64,000 nucleotides of DNA, taken from positions 744,001 to 808,000 of the forward strand of contig NZ_CWKH01000001.1 of the NCBI RefSeq assembly GCF_001245615.1. Direction: 5' to 3'. Position numbers and translations under genes: made by a program. A model generated the notes under the pieces. It searched no databases, had not been told where the DNA came from, and saw only the letters and a program-made list of their open reading frames with translations. The stretch comes from Mycolicibacterium neworleansense (lineage in GTDB: Bacteria > Actinomycetota > Actinomycetes > Mycobacteriales > Mycobacteriaceae). Positions 34,942 to 45,204 of this stretch are shown one piece after another (within the stretch, counting starts at the first letter, position 1; each line of letters opens with the position of its first letter).

Positions 34942-34948
34942 TCTGTTC

Positions 34949-36475
34949 GTGGCGGTTCCGGTGCGGTGGGTGATCGAGCAGTCGGACCTGCATCTGCGTC
35001 TGTTGGCCGGCTCGTCCGGCGCCGGCCGTGAGGTGAGCCTGGTGCTGACCACCGAGCTGGCCAACCCGGCCGAATGGCTCTCCGGCGGCGAGCTGGTGCT
35101 GACCACCGGGATCAGCTTGCCGGCCAGTGATCGCGGCCGGCGTCGCTATCTACAACTGCTGGCCGAAAGTGGTGTCGCCGCAGTGGGATTCGGTACCGGT
35201 CTGACGTTCGATGCGGTTCCCGGCGAGTTGGTGGCGGCTGCCGAGGAACTCGGGTTGGCGCTGATCGAGGTGCCGCTTCGGACTCCGTTCGCGGCGGTGG
35301 TGCAGCGGGTCGGTGCACGCCTGGCCGAGCTGGAGTACGACGCTGTGCTGCGCGCTTCCCGGGCGCAGCCGCGGATCACCCGGGCGGTGGTGAGCGACGG
35401 CCCGCGTGGCGTCGCGGCCGAACTGGGCCGCGCGCTGAAGGCTGCCGTGGTGGTGCTGGATCCGAGCGGGACGGTGATCGCATCGCATCCGACCAACCTC
35501 GGCGTCACGACGGTGAACCTGGTGCGCGACTCGATCGAGCCGGGTGCCGCGTCGGGCGTGCGCGTGTTGTCCGATGGCACCACGGTGGCCCAGCAGGACA
35601 TCCGGGTCGGGGGCCGCTCGCACGGCGCGCTCGCGGTGGTCGGCCCGGTCGCGCTGAGTCCGGTCGACCAGGTGCTGTTGGGACATGCCACCTCTTTGCT
35701 GGCCTTGGACTTCGAGAAACCGGCCCGGTTGCAGGAGGTCCAGCGGGTGCTCAACCAACAGGCGTTGGGACTGCTGCTGACCGGTGAGCTCGACCTCGAA
35801 CCGGTGTATGCACAGCTGGCGCCGGTCGCTGATGCCCAGGGCCGGATTCGGGTACTGGTCGTCGAGTCCGACGCCGAGGCGAAGTCAGCGAGTCACCGGC
35901 AGCGGATGATCGCGGCGGTGGTCGGTGAGCTGGAGGCGGCCGGACATCCGGTGTTCGTGCACGGTGCCGATCGCCGGCTGACGGTGCTGCTGCCCGGCAC
36001 CGAGACGGTTGAGACCGCCGCCGGTCTGCTGGTCGGGCTGGACCCGGCGGCGCGCAAATCGAGCCGCAGTGGGCTCAGCGGAATTCAGCCGCTGCGGCGG
36101 TTGATGCAGGCCGTCGACGATGCCCGGCTGGCCGCATCGGTGGCCGAACGGGGCTGTCACCCATTGGAATTCGCGGCGCTGGCGGGCAGTGCATTGCTGT
36201 CCTCCGGGCCGAGCCGTGAGGTGCTGGTCGCGCTCGGGGCCGCAGTGCTGACGCCGGTGGCCGACCACGACGCGCAGCACGGATCCGGGCTGATGACGGC
36301 GCTGCGGGCTTTCCTGGAGGCCAACGGCCAGTGGGAGGCCGCCGCGGCGGCCATCGGTGTGCACCGGCACACGATGCGCAAGCGGATCGAAACCGCGGAG
36401 GCGCTGTTGGGCTGTGATCTCGGGGTGGCCCGAGTGCGGGCCGAACTGCTGCTGGCGATCTTGGCGCGCGGGTAA
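34949..36475 (+). CDS. PucR-family transcriptional regulator
   Basis: A 508-residue regulator: an N-terminal PucR-like domain (residues 20-120, with TTELANPAEWLSGGELVLTTGISLP), a central GGDEF-like region and a C-terminal helix-turn-helix (LRAFLEANGQWEAAAAAIGVHRHTMRKRIETAEALLG). PucR proteins often control purine, polyamine or amino-acid use. It is divergent from usp-permease, whose operon it probably controls. The GTG at 34949 is used; the frame open from 34430 is antisense to usp. Confidence 0.88.
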   Translation: MAVPVRWVIEQSDLHLRLLAGSSGAGREVSLVLTTELANPAEWLSGGELVLTTGISLPASDRGRRRYLQLLAESGVAAVGFGTGLTFDAVPGELVAAAEELGLALIEVPLRTPFAAVVQRVGARLAELEYDAVLRASRAQPRITRAVVSDGPRGVAAELGRALKAAVVVLDPSGTVIASHPTNLGVTTVNLVRDSIEPGAASGVRVLSDGTTVAQQDIRVGGRSHGALAVVGPVALSPVDQVLLGHATSLLALDFEKPARLQEVQRVLNQQALGLLLTGELDLEPVYAQLAPVADAQGRIRVLVVESDAEAKSASHRQRMIAAVVGELEAAGHPVFVHGADRRLTVLLPGTETVETAAGLLVGLDPAARKSSRSGLSGIQPLRRLMQAVDDARLAASVAERGCHPLEFAALAGSALLSSGPSREVLVALGAAVLTPVADHDAQHGSGLMTALRAFLEANGQWEAAAAAIGVHRHTMRKRIETAEALLGCDLGVARVRAELLLAILARG

Positions 36476-36486
36476 ACCGCTGCGGC

Positions 36487-36939
36487 TCAGACGGTGACCG
36501 CGCTGTCGTCCGGCGTGCGGTCCCGGCGCCAGCCGACGTAGGTCAGCCACAGCCCCATCGCGGTCAGCAGCAGAAAGAAGATCCGCGCCGCAAGCAGCGG
36601 GCCCGGGCTCGTCACCGTGGCGTTTGCGCCGGAGTCGATCGCCGAGGGGATGGCCATCATCGCCAGTCCGCGCAGCGCCACGAACCAGCCGAACAGAGAG
36701 ATGAGCACGGCCGTCACGCTGTACCAGTACTGGTGAAACGCGATCACGACCAGGCCCATCATCAGCATCGCCGCACCGAGGATCCAGGGCAGGACCGCAT
36801 TGTCGAACAGGCCGCCGAGCAGCCCGGTGAGGTCGGGAAGGCGAATCGCGATGATCACCGTCGCCGCGGCGACGAACGGGCCGAGCACGCGGGCGAACGC
36901 CCGGGTGCGACGGCGGGCTTCGGGGGTGGCCTGCGGCAT
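36487..36939 (-). CDS. Small integral membrane protein
   Basis: A 150-residue protein with four hydrophobic segments (LGPFVAAATVIIAIRLP, AVLPWILGAAMLMMGLVVIAF, SVTAVLISLFGWFVAL, LLAARIFFLLLTAMGLWLTYVGW). I recognise no family. The ATG at 36939 has GGAGC 6 nt upstream, better than the TTG at 36951. It is divergent from a TetR gene across 83 bp with a partial palindrome, so it may be its target. Confidence 0.78.
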   Translation of the reverse strand: MPQATPEARRRTRAFARVLGPFVAAATVIIAIRLPDLTGLLGGLFDNAVLPWILGAAMLMMGLVVIAFHQYWYSVTAVLISLFGWFVALRGLAMMAIPSAIDSGANATVTSPGPLLAARIFFLLLTAMGLWLTYVGWRRDRTPDDSAVTV

Positions 36940-36958
36940 CGCCTGCTCCAATCAATAA

Positions 36959-36971
36959 ACCGACTGACGGT
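36959..36971. promoter_or_regulatory. Candidate TetR operator
   Basis: ACCGACTGACGGT (36959-36971) has five of six matched pairs around a central T, in the 83-bp gap between the membrane-protein and TetR genes. TATTTTTAGCC just downstream is AT-rich and could be promoter sequence for either gene. Confidence 0.4.
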
Positions 36972-37022
36972 CTATTTTTAGCCTAAGCTCGGAAAGAAGT
37001 AGTCGTCAATGGGAGGTTGGCC

Positions 37023-37745
37023 ATGGCCCGTCGGGTCAAACCGGAGGAGTACGCCGCCCGGCGGCGCGAGATCCTCGTGGCCGCCCTGCAATTACTGCAC
37101 GACAAGGGCTACGCCGCGATGACCATCGAGGATCTGTTGGCCGCCGTGCAGATCTCCAAGGGCGCGCTGTATCACTATTTCCGGTCCAAGCAGGAGTTGC
37201 TCGAGGGCGTCGTGGAGCACCTGGGCGAGAGCCCCACCGTCGAACTGCAGCGCATCGTCGATGCTCCCGACCGCACCGCGCTGGACAAACTTCACGCCTA
37301 CTTTGCGGCGTCGCACACCTGGAAAACGGAGAATCCGATCGCGGTGGCCACCCTGGCCCGGCTGTGGCACGACGAGAACAACGCGCTGCTCCGCCAGAAG
37401 ATGACCCAGGGCTCGCTGCGCACCACCGCGCCACTGCTGGAAGCGATCATCCGCCAGGGCTGCGCCGAAGGCGTGTTCGACACCGGTTTTCCGCACGAGG
37501 CCGCCGGAATCATCACCGCGATGGGCATGCACCTGGCCGACGCGTTCATCGAGGCCCTGCAGGCCGACGGCGCCGACGGCGTCGACATCTCAGGCCCACA
37601 TGCCCGCCGGGCGGTGGCGGCGTATCAACAGGCGATCGAACGCATCCTCGGGTTGGCCGACGGCTCGCTGGCATCCGTTGCCGCGACAACACCCATTTCA
37701 GATTTTGCCGCACCGTCAGCGCGAGCTTGCCCACCGTTACCGTGA
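37023..37745 (+). CDS. TetR-family transcriptional regulator
   Basis: A 240-residue regulator: [54 protein letters not shown] is the TetR DNA-binding region (about residues 15-65). GGGAGG precedes the ATG at 37023. The C-terminal tail ([20 protein letters not shown]) runs up to 23 bp before pafA and covers its promoter. The nearest likely target is the divergent membrane-protein gene. Confidence 0.9.
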   Translation: MARRVKPEEYAARRREILVAALQLLHDKGYAAMTIEDLLAAVQISKGALYHYFRSKQELLEGVVEHLGESPTVELQRIVDAPDRTALDKLHAYFAASHTWKTENPIAVATLARLWHDENNALLRQKMTQGSLRTTAPLLEAIIRQGCAEGVFDTGFPHEAAGIITAMGMHLADAFIEALQADGADGVDISGPHARRAVAAYQQAIERILGLADGSLASVAATTPISDFAAPSARACPPLP

Positions 37746-37754
37746 CCCACCCCG

Positions 37755-37760
37755 TAAGCT
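37755..37760 (+). promoter_or_regulatory. -10 element for a leaderless pafA transcript
   Basis: TAAGCT lies 7 nt before the GTG at 37768, which has no ribosome binding site. The same hexamer in the same place precedes pafB, so both genes appear to start transcription at the initiation codon. Confidence 0.5.
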
Positions 37761-37767
37761 CGATAGC

Positions 37768-39126
37768 GTGCAGCGACGAATCATGGGGATCGAGACGGAA
37801 TTCGGTGTGACCTGCACCTTCCACGGCCATCGCCGGCTCAGCCCCGACGAGGTTGCCCGCTATCTGTTCCGGCGGGTGGTGTCGTGGGGCCGCAGTTCCA
37901 ACGTCTTCCTTCGCAATGGCGCCCGGTTATACCTCGACGTGGGCAGCCACCCCGAGTACGCAACCGCCGAGTGTGACAACCTGACCCAGCTGGTCACCCA
38001 CGACCGCGCCGGCGAGCGCGTCCTTGAGGACCTGCTGATCGATGCCGAACAGCGGCTCGCCGACGAGGGCATCGGTGGTGACATCTACCTGTTCAAGAAC
38101 AACACCGACTCGGCGGGCAACTCCTACGGCTGCCACGAGAACTACCTGATCGTGCGGGCCGGTGAGTTCTCCCGGATCTCCGACGTGCTGCTGCCGTTCC
38201 TGGTCACGCGCCAGCTCATCTGCGGTGCGGGCAAGGTTTTGCAGACACCGAAGGCCGCCACCTACTGCCTGAGCCAGCGCGCCGAGCACATCTGGGAGGG
38301 CGTCTCCAGCGCGACCACGCGGTCGCGTCCGATCATCAACACCCGCGACGAGCCGCACGCCGACGCCGAGAAGTACCGCCGCCTGCACGTCATCGTCGGG
38401 GACTCCAACATGTGCGAGTCCACCACGATGCTCAAGGTTGGCACCGCATCGCTGGTGCTGGAGATGATCGAGGCCGGCGTCCCGTTCCGGGATTTCTCCC
38501 TCGACAACCCGATCCGTGCCATCCGCGAGGTGAGTCACGACCTGACCGGGCGGCGTCCGGTGCGGCTGGCCGGCGGCCGGCAGGCCAGCGCGCTGGACAT
38601 CCAGCGCGAGTACTACAGCCGCGCCGTGGAGTACCTGCAGACTCGTGAGCCCAGCACCCAGATCGAGCAGGTGGTCGATCTGTGGGGCCGCCAGCTCGAC
38701 GCGGTCGAGAGCCAGGACTTCGCGAAGGTCGACACCGAGATCGACTGGGTGATCAAGCGCAAGCTGTTCCAGCGCTACCAGGATCGCTACAACATGGAGC
38801 TGTCCGATCCGAAGATCAGCCAGCTCGACCTCGCCTACCACGACATCAAGCGTGGGCGTGGAGTGTTCGACCTGTTGCAGCGCAAGGGCCTGGCCGCCCG
38901 GATCACCACCGACGAGGAGATCGACGCCGCGGTCAACACCCCGCCGCAGACCACGCGGGCCAAGCTGCGTGGCGAGTTCATCAGCGCCGCACAGGAAGCC
39001 GGGCGCGACTTCACCGTCGATTGGGTGCATCTCAAGCTCAACGACCAGGCCCAGCGCACCGTGCTCTGCAAGGATCCGTTCCGGTCGGTGGATGAGCGAG
39101 TCAAGCGCCTGATCGCCAGCATGTGA
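37768..39126 (+). CDS. pafA: Pup-protein ligase PafA
   Basis: PafA phosphorylates the C-terminal Glu of Pup and joins it to substrate lysines. The 452-residue protein is the family length and very close to M. tuberculosis Paf[17 protein letters not shown] holds the Mg/ATP glutamates, [21 protein letters not shown] carries the catalytic Asp in LYLDVGSH, and [27 protein letters not shown] is the shared core with Dop. The GTG at 37768 gives this length; upstream frame is TetR territory. Confidence 0.97.
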   Translation: MQRRIMGIETEFGVTCTFHGHRRLSPDEVARYLFRRVVSWGRSSNVFLRNGARLYLDVGSHPEYATAECDNLTQLVTHDRAGERVLEDLLIDAEQRLADEGIGGDIYLFKNNTDSAGNSYGCHENYLIVRAGEFSRISDVLLPFLVTRQLICGAGKVLQTPKAATYCLSQRAEHIWEGVSSATTRSRPIINTRDEPHADAEKYRRLHVIVGDSNMCESTTMLKVGTASLVLEMIEAGVPFRDFSLDNPIRAIREVSHDLTGRRPVRLAGGRQASALDIQREYYSRAVEYLQTREPSTQIEQVVDLWGRQLDAVESQDFAKVDTEIDWVIKRKLFQRYQDRYNMELSDPKISQLDLAYHDIKRGRGVFDLLQRKGLAARITTDEEIDAAVNTPPQTTRAKLRGEFISAAQEAGRDFTVDWVHLKLNDQAQRTVLCKDPFRSVDERVKRLIASM

Positions 39127-39130
39127 GCTC

Positions 39131-39136
39131 TAAGCT
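39131..39136 (+). promoter_or_regulatory. -10 element for pafBC
   Basis: TAAGCT lies 8 nt before the pafB GTG at 39145, immediately after the pafA stop codon. It predicts a separate, leaderless pafB-pafC transcript. Confidence 0.45.
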
Positions 39137-39144
39137 TTCCTCTC

Positions 39145-40140
39145 GTGGCGGTATCCAAAGTCGAGCGGTTGATGAACCTTGTCATCGCCCTGCTGTCCAC
39201 CCGGTCGTTCCTGCCTGCCGACAAGATCCGCGCCAGCGTCGCCGGATACGCCGACAGTCCCAGTGACGAAGCGTTCTCCCGGATGTTCGAGCGTGACAAG
39301 AACGAGTTGCGTGACCTGGGCATCCCACTGGAGACGGGCCGGGTGTCCAAATTCGATCCAACCGAGGGCTACCGGATCAACCGGGATTCCTACGCGCTGC
39401 CGCCGGTGCAGCTGAATGCCGATGAGGCCGCGGCGGTGGCCGTGGCCACCCAGTTGTGGGAGTCCCCGGAGCTGGTCACCGCGACGCAGGGCGCGCTGTT
39501 GAAGCTGCGCGCGGCGGGTGTGGACGTCGACGCCGACGGGGCCGGTGTGGCCATCGCGTCGACCGCGACGCTGCCCGGATTGCGCGGTTCCGAAGAGGTG
39601 TTGCGAATCCTGCTGTCCGCGATCGATTCCGGGCATGCCGTGCAGTTCCGGCACCGCGCATCGCGCAATGCCGAGTTCACCAGCCGCACCGTGGAGCCCT
39701 GGGGCGTCGTCACCCATCGCGGCCGGTGGTACCTGGTCGGCCACGATCGCGACCGCGACGACACGCGTACCTTCCGGCTGTCGCGCATCGACCCCGACGT
39801 GAGCACGGTCGGGCCGGCCGCTGCGGTGGCCAAGCCCGAAGACGTGAATCTGCGTGAGATCGTCGCCCGTGCGGTGGCCGAACTACCCACGGGCGAACAG
39901 GCCCGGGTCTGGATCGCCGGCGGACGCGCCACCGCCCTGCGCCGCCAGGCCATCGAGACCGTTCCGCGCACGCTGGGCGGGCGCGCGGGGGAGGAGATCA
40001 CCGTCGACATCGGGATGTCGGACCGGCTGGCCCGTGAGATCGCCAGCCACGGCGCCGACGCCGTCGCGCTGGAACCGCAGTCGTTGCGCGAGGACGTGGT
40101 GAGCCGGCTGCGGGCACAGGCGGGGGCATCGCATGAGTAG
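39145..40140 (+). CDS. pafB: WYL-domain transcriptional regulator PafB
   Basis: PafB with PafC forms the activator of the LexA-independent DNA-damage response in mycobacteria. The 331-residue protein has a winged helix at the N-terminus (VERLMNLVIALLSTRSFLPADKIRASVAGY ... AFSRMFERDKNELRDLGIPLE) and a WYL domain with GRWYLVGHDRDRDDTRTFRLSRI. The GTG start is preferred as no earlier start fits. It overlaps pafC by 8 bp. Confidence 0.94.
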   Translation: MAVSKVERLMNLVIALLSTRSFLPADKIRASVAGYADSPSDEAFSRMFERDKNELRDLGIPLETGRVSKFDPTEGYRINRDSYALPPVQLNADEAAAVAVATQLWESPELVTATQGALLKLRAAGVDVDADGAGVAIASTATLPGLRGSEEVLRILLSAIDSGHAVQFRHRASRNAEFTSRTVEPWGVVTHRGRWYLVGHDRDRDDTRTFRLSRIDPDVSTVGPAAAVAKPEDVNLREIVARAVAELPTGEQARVWIAGGRATALRRQAIETVPRTLGGRAGEEITVDIGMSDRLAREIASHGADAVALEPQSLREDVVSRLRAQAGASHE

Positions 40141-41116
40141 CCAGGTGTCGACCCGGCTGGTCCGGATGCTGAACATGGTCCCGTATTTCCAGGCGAACCC
40201 GAAGGTGACCCGTGACGAGGCCGCGGCCGCGCTGGGGGTGTCGCGCAAGCAGCTCGACTCCGATCTCGAGCAACTCTGGATGTGCGGTCTTCCCGGCTAC
40301 AGTCCGGGAGATCTCATCGACTTCGACTTCGAAGGGGACACGGTCGAGGTCACGTTCAGCGCCGGTGTCGATCGCCCGTTGCGCCTGACGTCCACGGAAG
40401 CCACCGGCATCCTGGTGGCCCTGCGGTCCCTGGTCGACGTGCCGGGGATGGTCGACCCCAAGGCTGCCCGCAGTGCCATCGCCAAGATCGAGTCCGCGGC
40501 CGGCACCCAACGCGCTGCCCTCGAGGAACCTGGATCCGAGGAGGCCGTCCCGCAGGAGACCGGTGCGGCTGCGGCGGTACGTGCGGCCGTGCGCGACGCG
40601 CGGGCGCTCACCCTGGAGTACTACTCGGCCTCGCGCGACTCGCTCACCTCACGCACCGTCGACCCGATCCGCGTCGTGCTGATCGGGGACAACAGCTACC
40701 TGGAGGCGTGGTGCCGAAGCGCCGAGGCGGTGCGGATGTTCCGGTTCGACCGGATCGTCGCGGCGGAGCTCCTCGCCGATCCCTCGGCGCCGCCCTCACC
40801 GGCGGTGCAGGCCGGCACGGACACATCGCTGTTCGATCCCGACACCGCGGATCCGTCGTTGCCGGTGGCCACCCTGCTGATCGACCGTTCGGCGTCGTGG
40901 ATGTTCGACTATTACCCGCTGCGGGTCGTCAACGAGCTGCCCGACGGGGCCTGTGAAGCGGTCATGACCTATGCCTCACAGGAGTGGATGGCACGGTTCC
41001 TGCTCGGATTCGGCTCGGCGGTGCGGGTGTTGGCCCCACAGGCGCTGGCGCAGCGGGTACGGGAGTCGGCGACCGAGGCCCTGCACGCCTACGACGCCGA
41101 CGACACGCGCGGGTAG
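40133..41116 (+). CDS. pafC: WYL-domain transcriptional regulator PafC
   Basis: Partner of PafB. The 327-residue protein has a divergent N-terminal HTH (RLVRMLNMVPYFQANPKVTRDEAAAALGVSRKQLDSDLEQLWMCGLPGY) and a WYL domain in which the motif reads NSYLEAWCRSAEAVRMFRFDRI. The ATG is inside the end of pafB. tatA follows after 30 bp. Confidence 0.94.
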   Translation: MSSQVSTRLVRMLNMVPYFQANPKVTRDEAAAALGVSRKQLDSDLEQLWMCGLPGYSPGDLIDFDFEGDTVEVTFSAGVDRPLRLTSTEATGILVALRSLVDVPGMVDPKAARSAIAKIESAAGTQRAALEEPGSEEAVPQETGAAAAVRAAVRDARALTLEYYSASRDSLTSRTVDPIRVVLIGDNSYLEAWCRSAEAVRMFRFDRIVAAELLADPSAPPSPAVQAGTDTSLFDPDTADPSLPVATLLIDRSASWMFDYYPLRVVNELPDGACEAVMTYASQEWMARFLLGFGSAVRVLAPQALAQRVRESATEALHAYDADDTRG

Positions 41117-41119
41117 ACT
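41114..41119 (+). promoter_or_regulatory. -10-like element before tatA
   Basis: TAGACT overlaps the pafC stop codon, 28 nt before the tatA TTG start, which has GGAGGT just upstream. A separate tatA-tatC-helY transcript is possible; read-through from pafBC is equally likely. Confidence 0.35.
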
Positions 41120-41146
41120 CAGCACGGACGTCTGGAGGTAACCAAA

Positions 41147-41395
41147 TTGGGTGGTCTACAACCCTGGCACTGGGTCATTGTCATCGCGGTGTTCGTGCTG
41201 CTTTTCGGCGCCAAGAAGCTGCCGGATGCCGCGCGCTCACTCGGCAAGTCGATGCGGATCTTCAAGTCCGAGATCAAGGAGATGCAGTCGGATTCCGCGG
41301 CGTCCTCCGCGGAGGCCCCGCCGGCCAAGCCGATCGCCTCCGAGCGGGTCGAGGCTCCTGCTCCCGAGCAGTCCCCGGACCGCCACACGGCCTGA
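41147..41395 (+). CDS. tatA: Sec-independent translocase subunit TatA
   Basis: An 82-residue TatA: one membrane helix ([20 protein letters not shown], about residues 7-26), the FGAKKLPD hinge, an amphipathic helix ([19 protein letters not shown]) and an acidic, Pro-rich tail. It oligomerises to form the Tat translocation pore for folded proteins. TTG start preceded by GGAGGT. tatC follows after 76 bp. Confidence 0.95.
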   Translation: MGGLQPWHWVIVIAVFVLLFGAKKLPDAARSLGKSMRIFKSEIKEMQSDSAASSAEAPPAKPIASERVEAPAPEQSPDRHTA

Positions 41396-41471
41396 CCCGT
41401 ACGGCGCCCCGATCGCGGTCATCGCCCGCGGTGACCGGTCGCGCCTACAGCCAGGCCGCTAGAACACGCCC

Positions 41472-42428
41472 GTGACCTCCGGATTCATCAAGAAGCTCGA
41501 CCCCCGCCGCCGCCGCTCGCGGGTCAACCCCGACGGCACGATGTCGTTGGTCGACCACCTGCACGAGCTCCGCAATCGTCTGCTGATTGCAGTGCTCGCC
41601 GTGCTGCTGACGACGATCTTCGGCTTCCTCTGGTACACCCACGGTTTCTTCGGCCTGCACAGCCTGGGGGAATGGCTGCGCGGGCCGTACTGCGCGCTGC
41701 CGGAGTCGGCACGCGCCACGATCGCCCCGGACGGCGAGTGCCGGCTGCTGGCCACCGGGCCGTTCGACCAGTTCATGCTGCGCCTGAAGGTGGCGCTGGC
41801 CGCCGGGCTGGTGATGGCCTGCCCGGTGTGGCTCTACCAGCTGTGGGCGTTCATCACGCCGGGTCTGTACAAGAAGGAACGCCGCTTCGCGATGGCGTTC
41901 GTCGGCGTGGGCGCTGTGCTGTTCATCGCCGGCGCGATCCTGGCCTACGTGGTGCTGGCCACCGCCCTGGGCTTCCTGCTCACCGTCGGCAGCGACGTGC
42001 AGGTCACCGCGCTGTCGGGTGAGCAGTACTTCGGCTTCCTGATCAACCTGCTGCTGGTGTTCGGCATCAGCTTCGAGTTCCCGCTGCTGATCATCATGCT
42101 CAACCTGGTCGGCATGCTCAGCTACGAGCGGCTCAAGGTCTGGCGCCGGGGGCTGATCTTCGGCCTGTTCGTGTTCGCGGCGTTCGCCACACCCGGCTCT
42201 GACCCGTTCACCATGCTGGCGCTGGCCTGCGCGCTCAGCCTGCTGCTGGAGTTCGCCATCCAGGTCGCGCGGTTCAACGACAAGCGCAAGGCCAAGCGTG
42301 AGGCGCTGGAGGTGCCCGACGATGAGGCCGCGCCGATCCCCACGGTGGAACCGGTGCCGACACCGGAACCGGTCACCGAGCCGGACGTGAGGGCGTCGCG
42401 AATCGACATCGATGACGATGCCACCTGA
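41472..42428 (+). CDS. tatC: Sec-independent translocase subunit TatC
   Basis: TatC recognises twin-arginine signal peptides. The 318-residue protein has six membrane segments and the family motifs: [20 protein letters not shown] at the N-terminus, [42 protein letters not shown], and [14 protein letters not shown]. The cytoplasmic tail (about 50 residues) is acidic and Pro rich. It overlaps helY by 17 bp. Confidence 0.96.
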   Translation: MTSGFIKKLDPRRRRSRVNPDGTMSLVDHLHELRNRLLIAVLAVLLTTIFGFLWYTHGFFGLHSLGEWLRGPYCALPESARATIAPDGECRLLATGPFDQFMLRLKVALAAGLVMACPVWLYQLWAFITPGLYKKERRFAMAFVGVGAVLFIAGAILAYVVLATALGFLLTVGSDVQVTALSGEQYFGFLINLLLVFGISFEFPLLIIMLNLVGMLSYERLKVWRRGLIFGLFVFAAFATPGSDPFTMLALACALSLLLEFAIQVARFNDKRKAKREALEVPDDEAAPIPTVEPVPTPEPVTEPDVRASRIDIDDDAT

Positions 42429-45168
42429 TCCTGACGATCGATCCGGCGGCGAGCTGACCAGGTTCACCGCCGAATATCCCTTTGCGCTCGACGATTTCCA
42501 GCTCCGTGCCTGCCGCGCGCTCCAGAGCGGTCACGGCGTCCTGGTGTGTGCGCCGACCGGGGCGGGCAAGACCGTGGTCGGCGAGTTCGCCGTGCACCTG
42601 GCGCTGGCCGCGGGCGGCAAATGCTTCTACACCACCCCGATCAAGGCGCTGAGCAACCAGAAGCACAACGATCTCGTGGCGCGCTACGGCGCCGACAAGA
42701 TCGGGTTGCTCACCGGCGACCAGTCGATCAACGGCGACGCCGACATCGTGGTGATGACCACCGAAGTGCTGCGCAACATGCTCTATGCGAATTCGCCTGC
42801 ACTACAAGGTCTTTCGTACGTGGTAATGGACGAGGTGCACTTCCTGGCCGACCGCATGCGCGGTGCGGTGTGGGAGGAGGTGATCCTGCACCTGCCCGAG
42901 GACGTGCTGCTGGTCAGCCTGTCGGCCACGGTCAGCAATGCCGAGGAGTTCGGCGGCTGGATCCAGACCGTACGCGGCGACACCACCGTCGTGGTCGACG
43001 AACACCGGCCGGTTCCGCTGTCGCAGCACATGCTCGTCGGCAGGCGGCTCTTCGACCTGTTCGAGGGCACGAACAGCACCCTCGTCGACCCGGAACTGTT
43101 GCGCCACATCAGCCATCGGCGTGAGGCCGACCGACTGGCCGACTGGCAGCCGCGTGGGCGGGGCCGCGGCGGCGGCCGTCCCCAGCTGTACCGGCCGCCC
43201 AGCCGGCCCGACGTGATCGCCACCCTGGACGCCGCGGGGCTGCTACCCGCCATCACCTTCGTGTTCTCGCGGGCCGGCTGCGACGCCGCGGTGCAACAGT
43301 GCCTGCGCGCGCCCCTGCGGCTGACCACCGACGAGGAGCGGGCCCGGATCGCGGCCATCGTCGACCGGCGCTGCGCCGACCTGGCCGAATCCGACCTGAT
43401 CGTGCTCGATTACCACCAATGGCGCGAAGGCCTGCTGCGTGGGCTGGCCGCTCACCACGCCGGGATGCTGCCGGTGTTCCGGCACACGGTCGAGGAGCTG
43501 TTCACTGCGGGCCTGGTCAAGGCGGTGTTCGCCACCGAGACCCTGGCGCTCGGCATCAACATGCCCGCCCGCACCGTGGTGCTGGAGCGGCTGGTGAAGT
43601 TCAATGGAGAACAGCACGTGCCGTTGACCCCGGGGGAGTACACGCAGCTGACCGGACGGGCCGGGCGCCGCGGCATCGACGTCGAAGGCCATGCCGTGGT
43701 GCTGTGGCGGCCCGACGACAGCAACGCCGAACCCGCGGAGGTCGCCGGGCTGGCCTCGACCCGAACCTTCCCGCTGCGCAGCTCCTTCTCGCCGAGCTAC
43801 AACATGACCATCAACCTGGTGCAGCAGATGGGCCCCGAACAGGCCCACAAGCTGCTGGAGCGCTCCTTCGCCCAGTATCAGGCCGACCGGTCGGTGGTCG
43901 GACTGGTCCGCGGGGTCGCGCGCGGTGAGCGGATGATGGGCGAGCTGGCGGCCGAACTCGGCGGCAAGGACGCGCCGATCCTCGATTATGTCCGGTTGCG
44001 GACCAAGATCGGTGAGCGTGAGCGCGCGCAGTCGCGGGCGTCGCGGCTGCAACGCCGCAGGGCCGCCACCGATGCCCTGGCCGACTTGCGGCGCGGCGAC
44101 ATCATCACCATCACCCACGGCCGGCGCGGCGGGCTGGCGGTGGTGCTGGAACCCGCCGAACGCGGCAGCGACGACCCGAGGCCGCTGGTGCTCACCGAAC
44201 ACCGCTGGGCCGGCCGGATTTCGTCGGCCGACTATTCGGGTGCGTCGGCCCCGTTGGGGACGATGACGCTACCCAAGCGGGTCGAGCACCGGCAGCCACG
44301 GGTGCGCCGAGACCTGGCGTCGGCGTTGCGGTCGGCGGCAGCAGATCTGTCGGTGCCCTCCAAGCGCTCGAGTCGTGGCGCCGCAGCCCCCGAGCGGGAC
44401 GTCGATCCCGAACTGGCCGGGCTGCGTGAGGAACTGCGGCATCATCCGGCACATCAACTGCCCGGCCGCGAGGCCCAGGCCCGGATCGCCGAACGTTACC
44501 TGCGTATCGAACGGGACAACGCCCAGATCCAGCAGAAGGTGAATGCGGCGACGAACTCGCTGGCGCGCACGTTCGATCGGATCGTGGCGCTGCTCAGTGA
44601 ACGCGGCTTCATCGAAGCCGCTTCGGGACAGCCCAAGGTCACCGATGCCGGCCGTCTGCTCGCCCGCATCTACAGCGAGAGCGATCTGCTGGTGGCCGAA
44701 TGTCTACGGGCCGGGCTGTGGGACGGTTTGCAGCCCTCAGAACTTGCCGGCGTGCTCTCGGCCGTGCTGTTCGAATCGCGCGGGGACACCGCTGGGGGCA
44801 CGGTGGGCGTCGACATTCCCACCGCGGGCCTGCGTCGCGCGCTGGCCCAGACCCGGCGGGTGTCGGCGGATCTGCGTGGCGACGAACAGCGGCACCGACT
44901 CGCTCCGAGCCGCGAGCCCGACGAGGGGTTCGTCACCGCCGTCTACCGGTGGGCCACCACGGGGGATCTGGCCGCCGCGCTGGCGGCCTCCGATGTCAGC
45001 GGTTCGGGTTCGGCACTGTCGGCGGGTGATTTCGTGCGATGGTGCCGCCAGGTGCTCGATCTGCTCGACCAGGTGCGCAATGCCGCGCCCACTCCTGCCC
45101 TGCGCAATACCGCGAAACGCGCCGTGAACGACGTTCGACGCGGTGTTGTTGCTGTTGATGCGGGGTAG
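42412..45168 (+). CDS. helY: Ski2-like DEVH-box RNA helicase HelY
   Basis: A 918-residue superfamily II helicase of the Ski2/Mtr4 type. Walker A is APTGAGKT (47-54), Walker B DEVH (140-143), motif [13 protein letters not shown], motif [20 protein letters not shown] long C-terminal arch/DSHCT-type region follows (from about 600). Substrate RNA in mycobacteria is not defined. The ATG at 42412 is used, though the ATG at 42418 is equally good; both lie within the end of tatC. Confidence 0.93.
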   Translation: MTMPPDPDDRSGGELTRFTAEYPFALDDFQLRACRALQSGHGVLVCAPTGAGKTVVGEFAVHLALAAGGKCFYTTPIKALSNQKHNDLVARYGADKIGLLTGDQSINGDADIVVMTTEVLRNMLYANSPALQGLSYVVMDEVHFLADRMRGAVWEEVILHLPEDVLLVSLSATVSNAEEFGGWIQTVRGDTTVVVDEHRPVPLSQHMLVGRRLFDLFEGTNSTLVDPELLRHISHRREADRLADWQPRGRGRGGGRPQLYRPPSRPDVIATLDAAGLLPAITFVFSRAGCDAAVQQCLRAPLRLTTDEERARIAAIVDRRCADLAESDLIVLDYHQWREGLLRGLAAHHAGMLPVFRHTVEELFTAGLVKAVFATETLALGINMPARTVVLERLVKFNGEQHVPLTPGEYTQLTGRAGRRGIDVEGHAVVLWRPDDSNAEPAEVAGLASTRTFPLRSSFSPSYNMTINLVQQMGPEQAHKLLERSFAQYQADRSVVGLVRGVARGERMMGELAAELGGKDAPILDYVRLRTKIGERERAQSRASRLQRRRAATDALADLRRGDIITITHGRRGGLAVVLEPAERGSDDPRPLVLTEHRWAGRISSADYSGASAPLGTMTLPKRVEHRQPRVRRDLASALRSAAADLSVPSKRSSRGAAAPERDVDPELAGLREELRHHPAHQLPGREAQARIAERYLRIERDNAQIQQKVNAATNSLARTFDRIVALLSERGFIEAASGQPKVTDAGRLLARIYSESDLLVAECLRAGLWDGLQPSELAGVLSAVLFESRGDTAGGTVGVDIPTAGLRRALAQTRRVSADLRGDEQRHRLAPSREPDEGFVTAVYRWATTGDLAAALAASDVSGSGSALSAGDFVRWCRQVLDLLDQVRNAAPTPALRNTAKRAVNDVRRGVVAVDAG

Positions 45169-45204
45169 TGTTGCAGGCGCTACCGAACAGGATCAAGGAG
45201 AACC

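Noticed and set aside
34430..34948. Upstream extension of the PucR gene
   Set aside because: It is antisense to the universal stress protein and has no regulator sequence; the promoter at 34912-34941 supports the GTG at 34949.
40511..40626. Acidic Ala/Glu-rich segment of PafC as a possible frameshift
   Set aside because: The frame continues cleanly into the WYL domain, and the segment is simply a linker.
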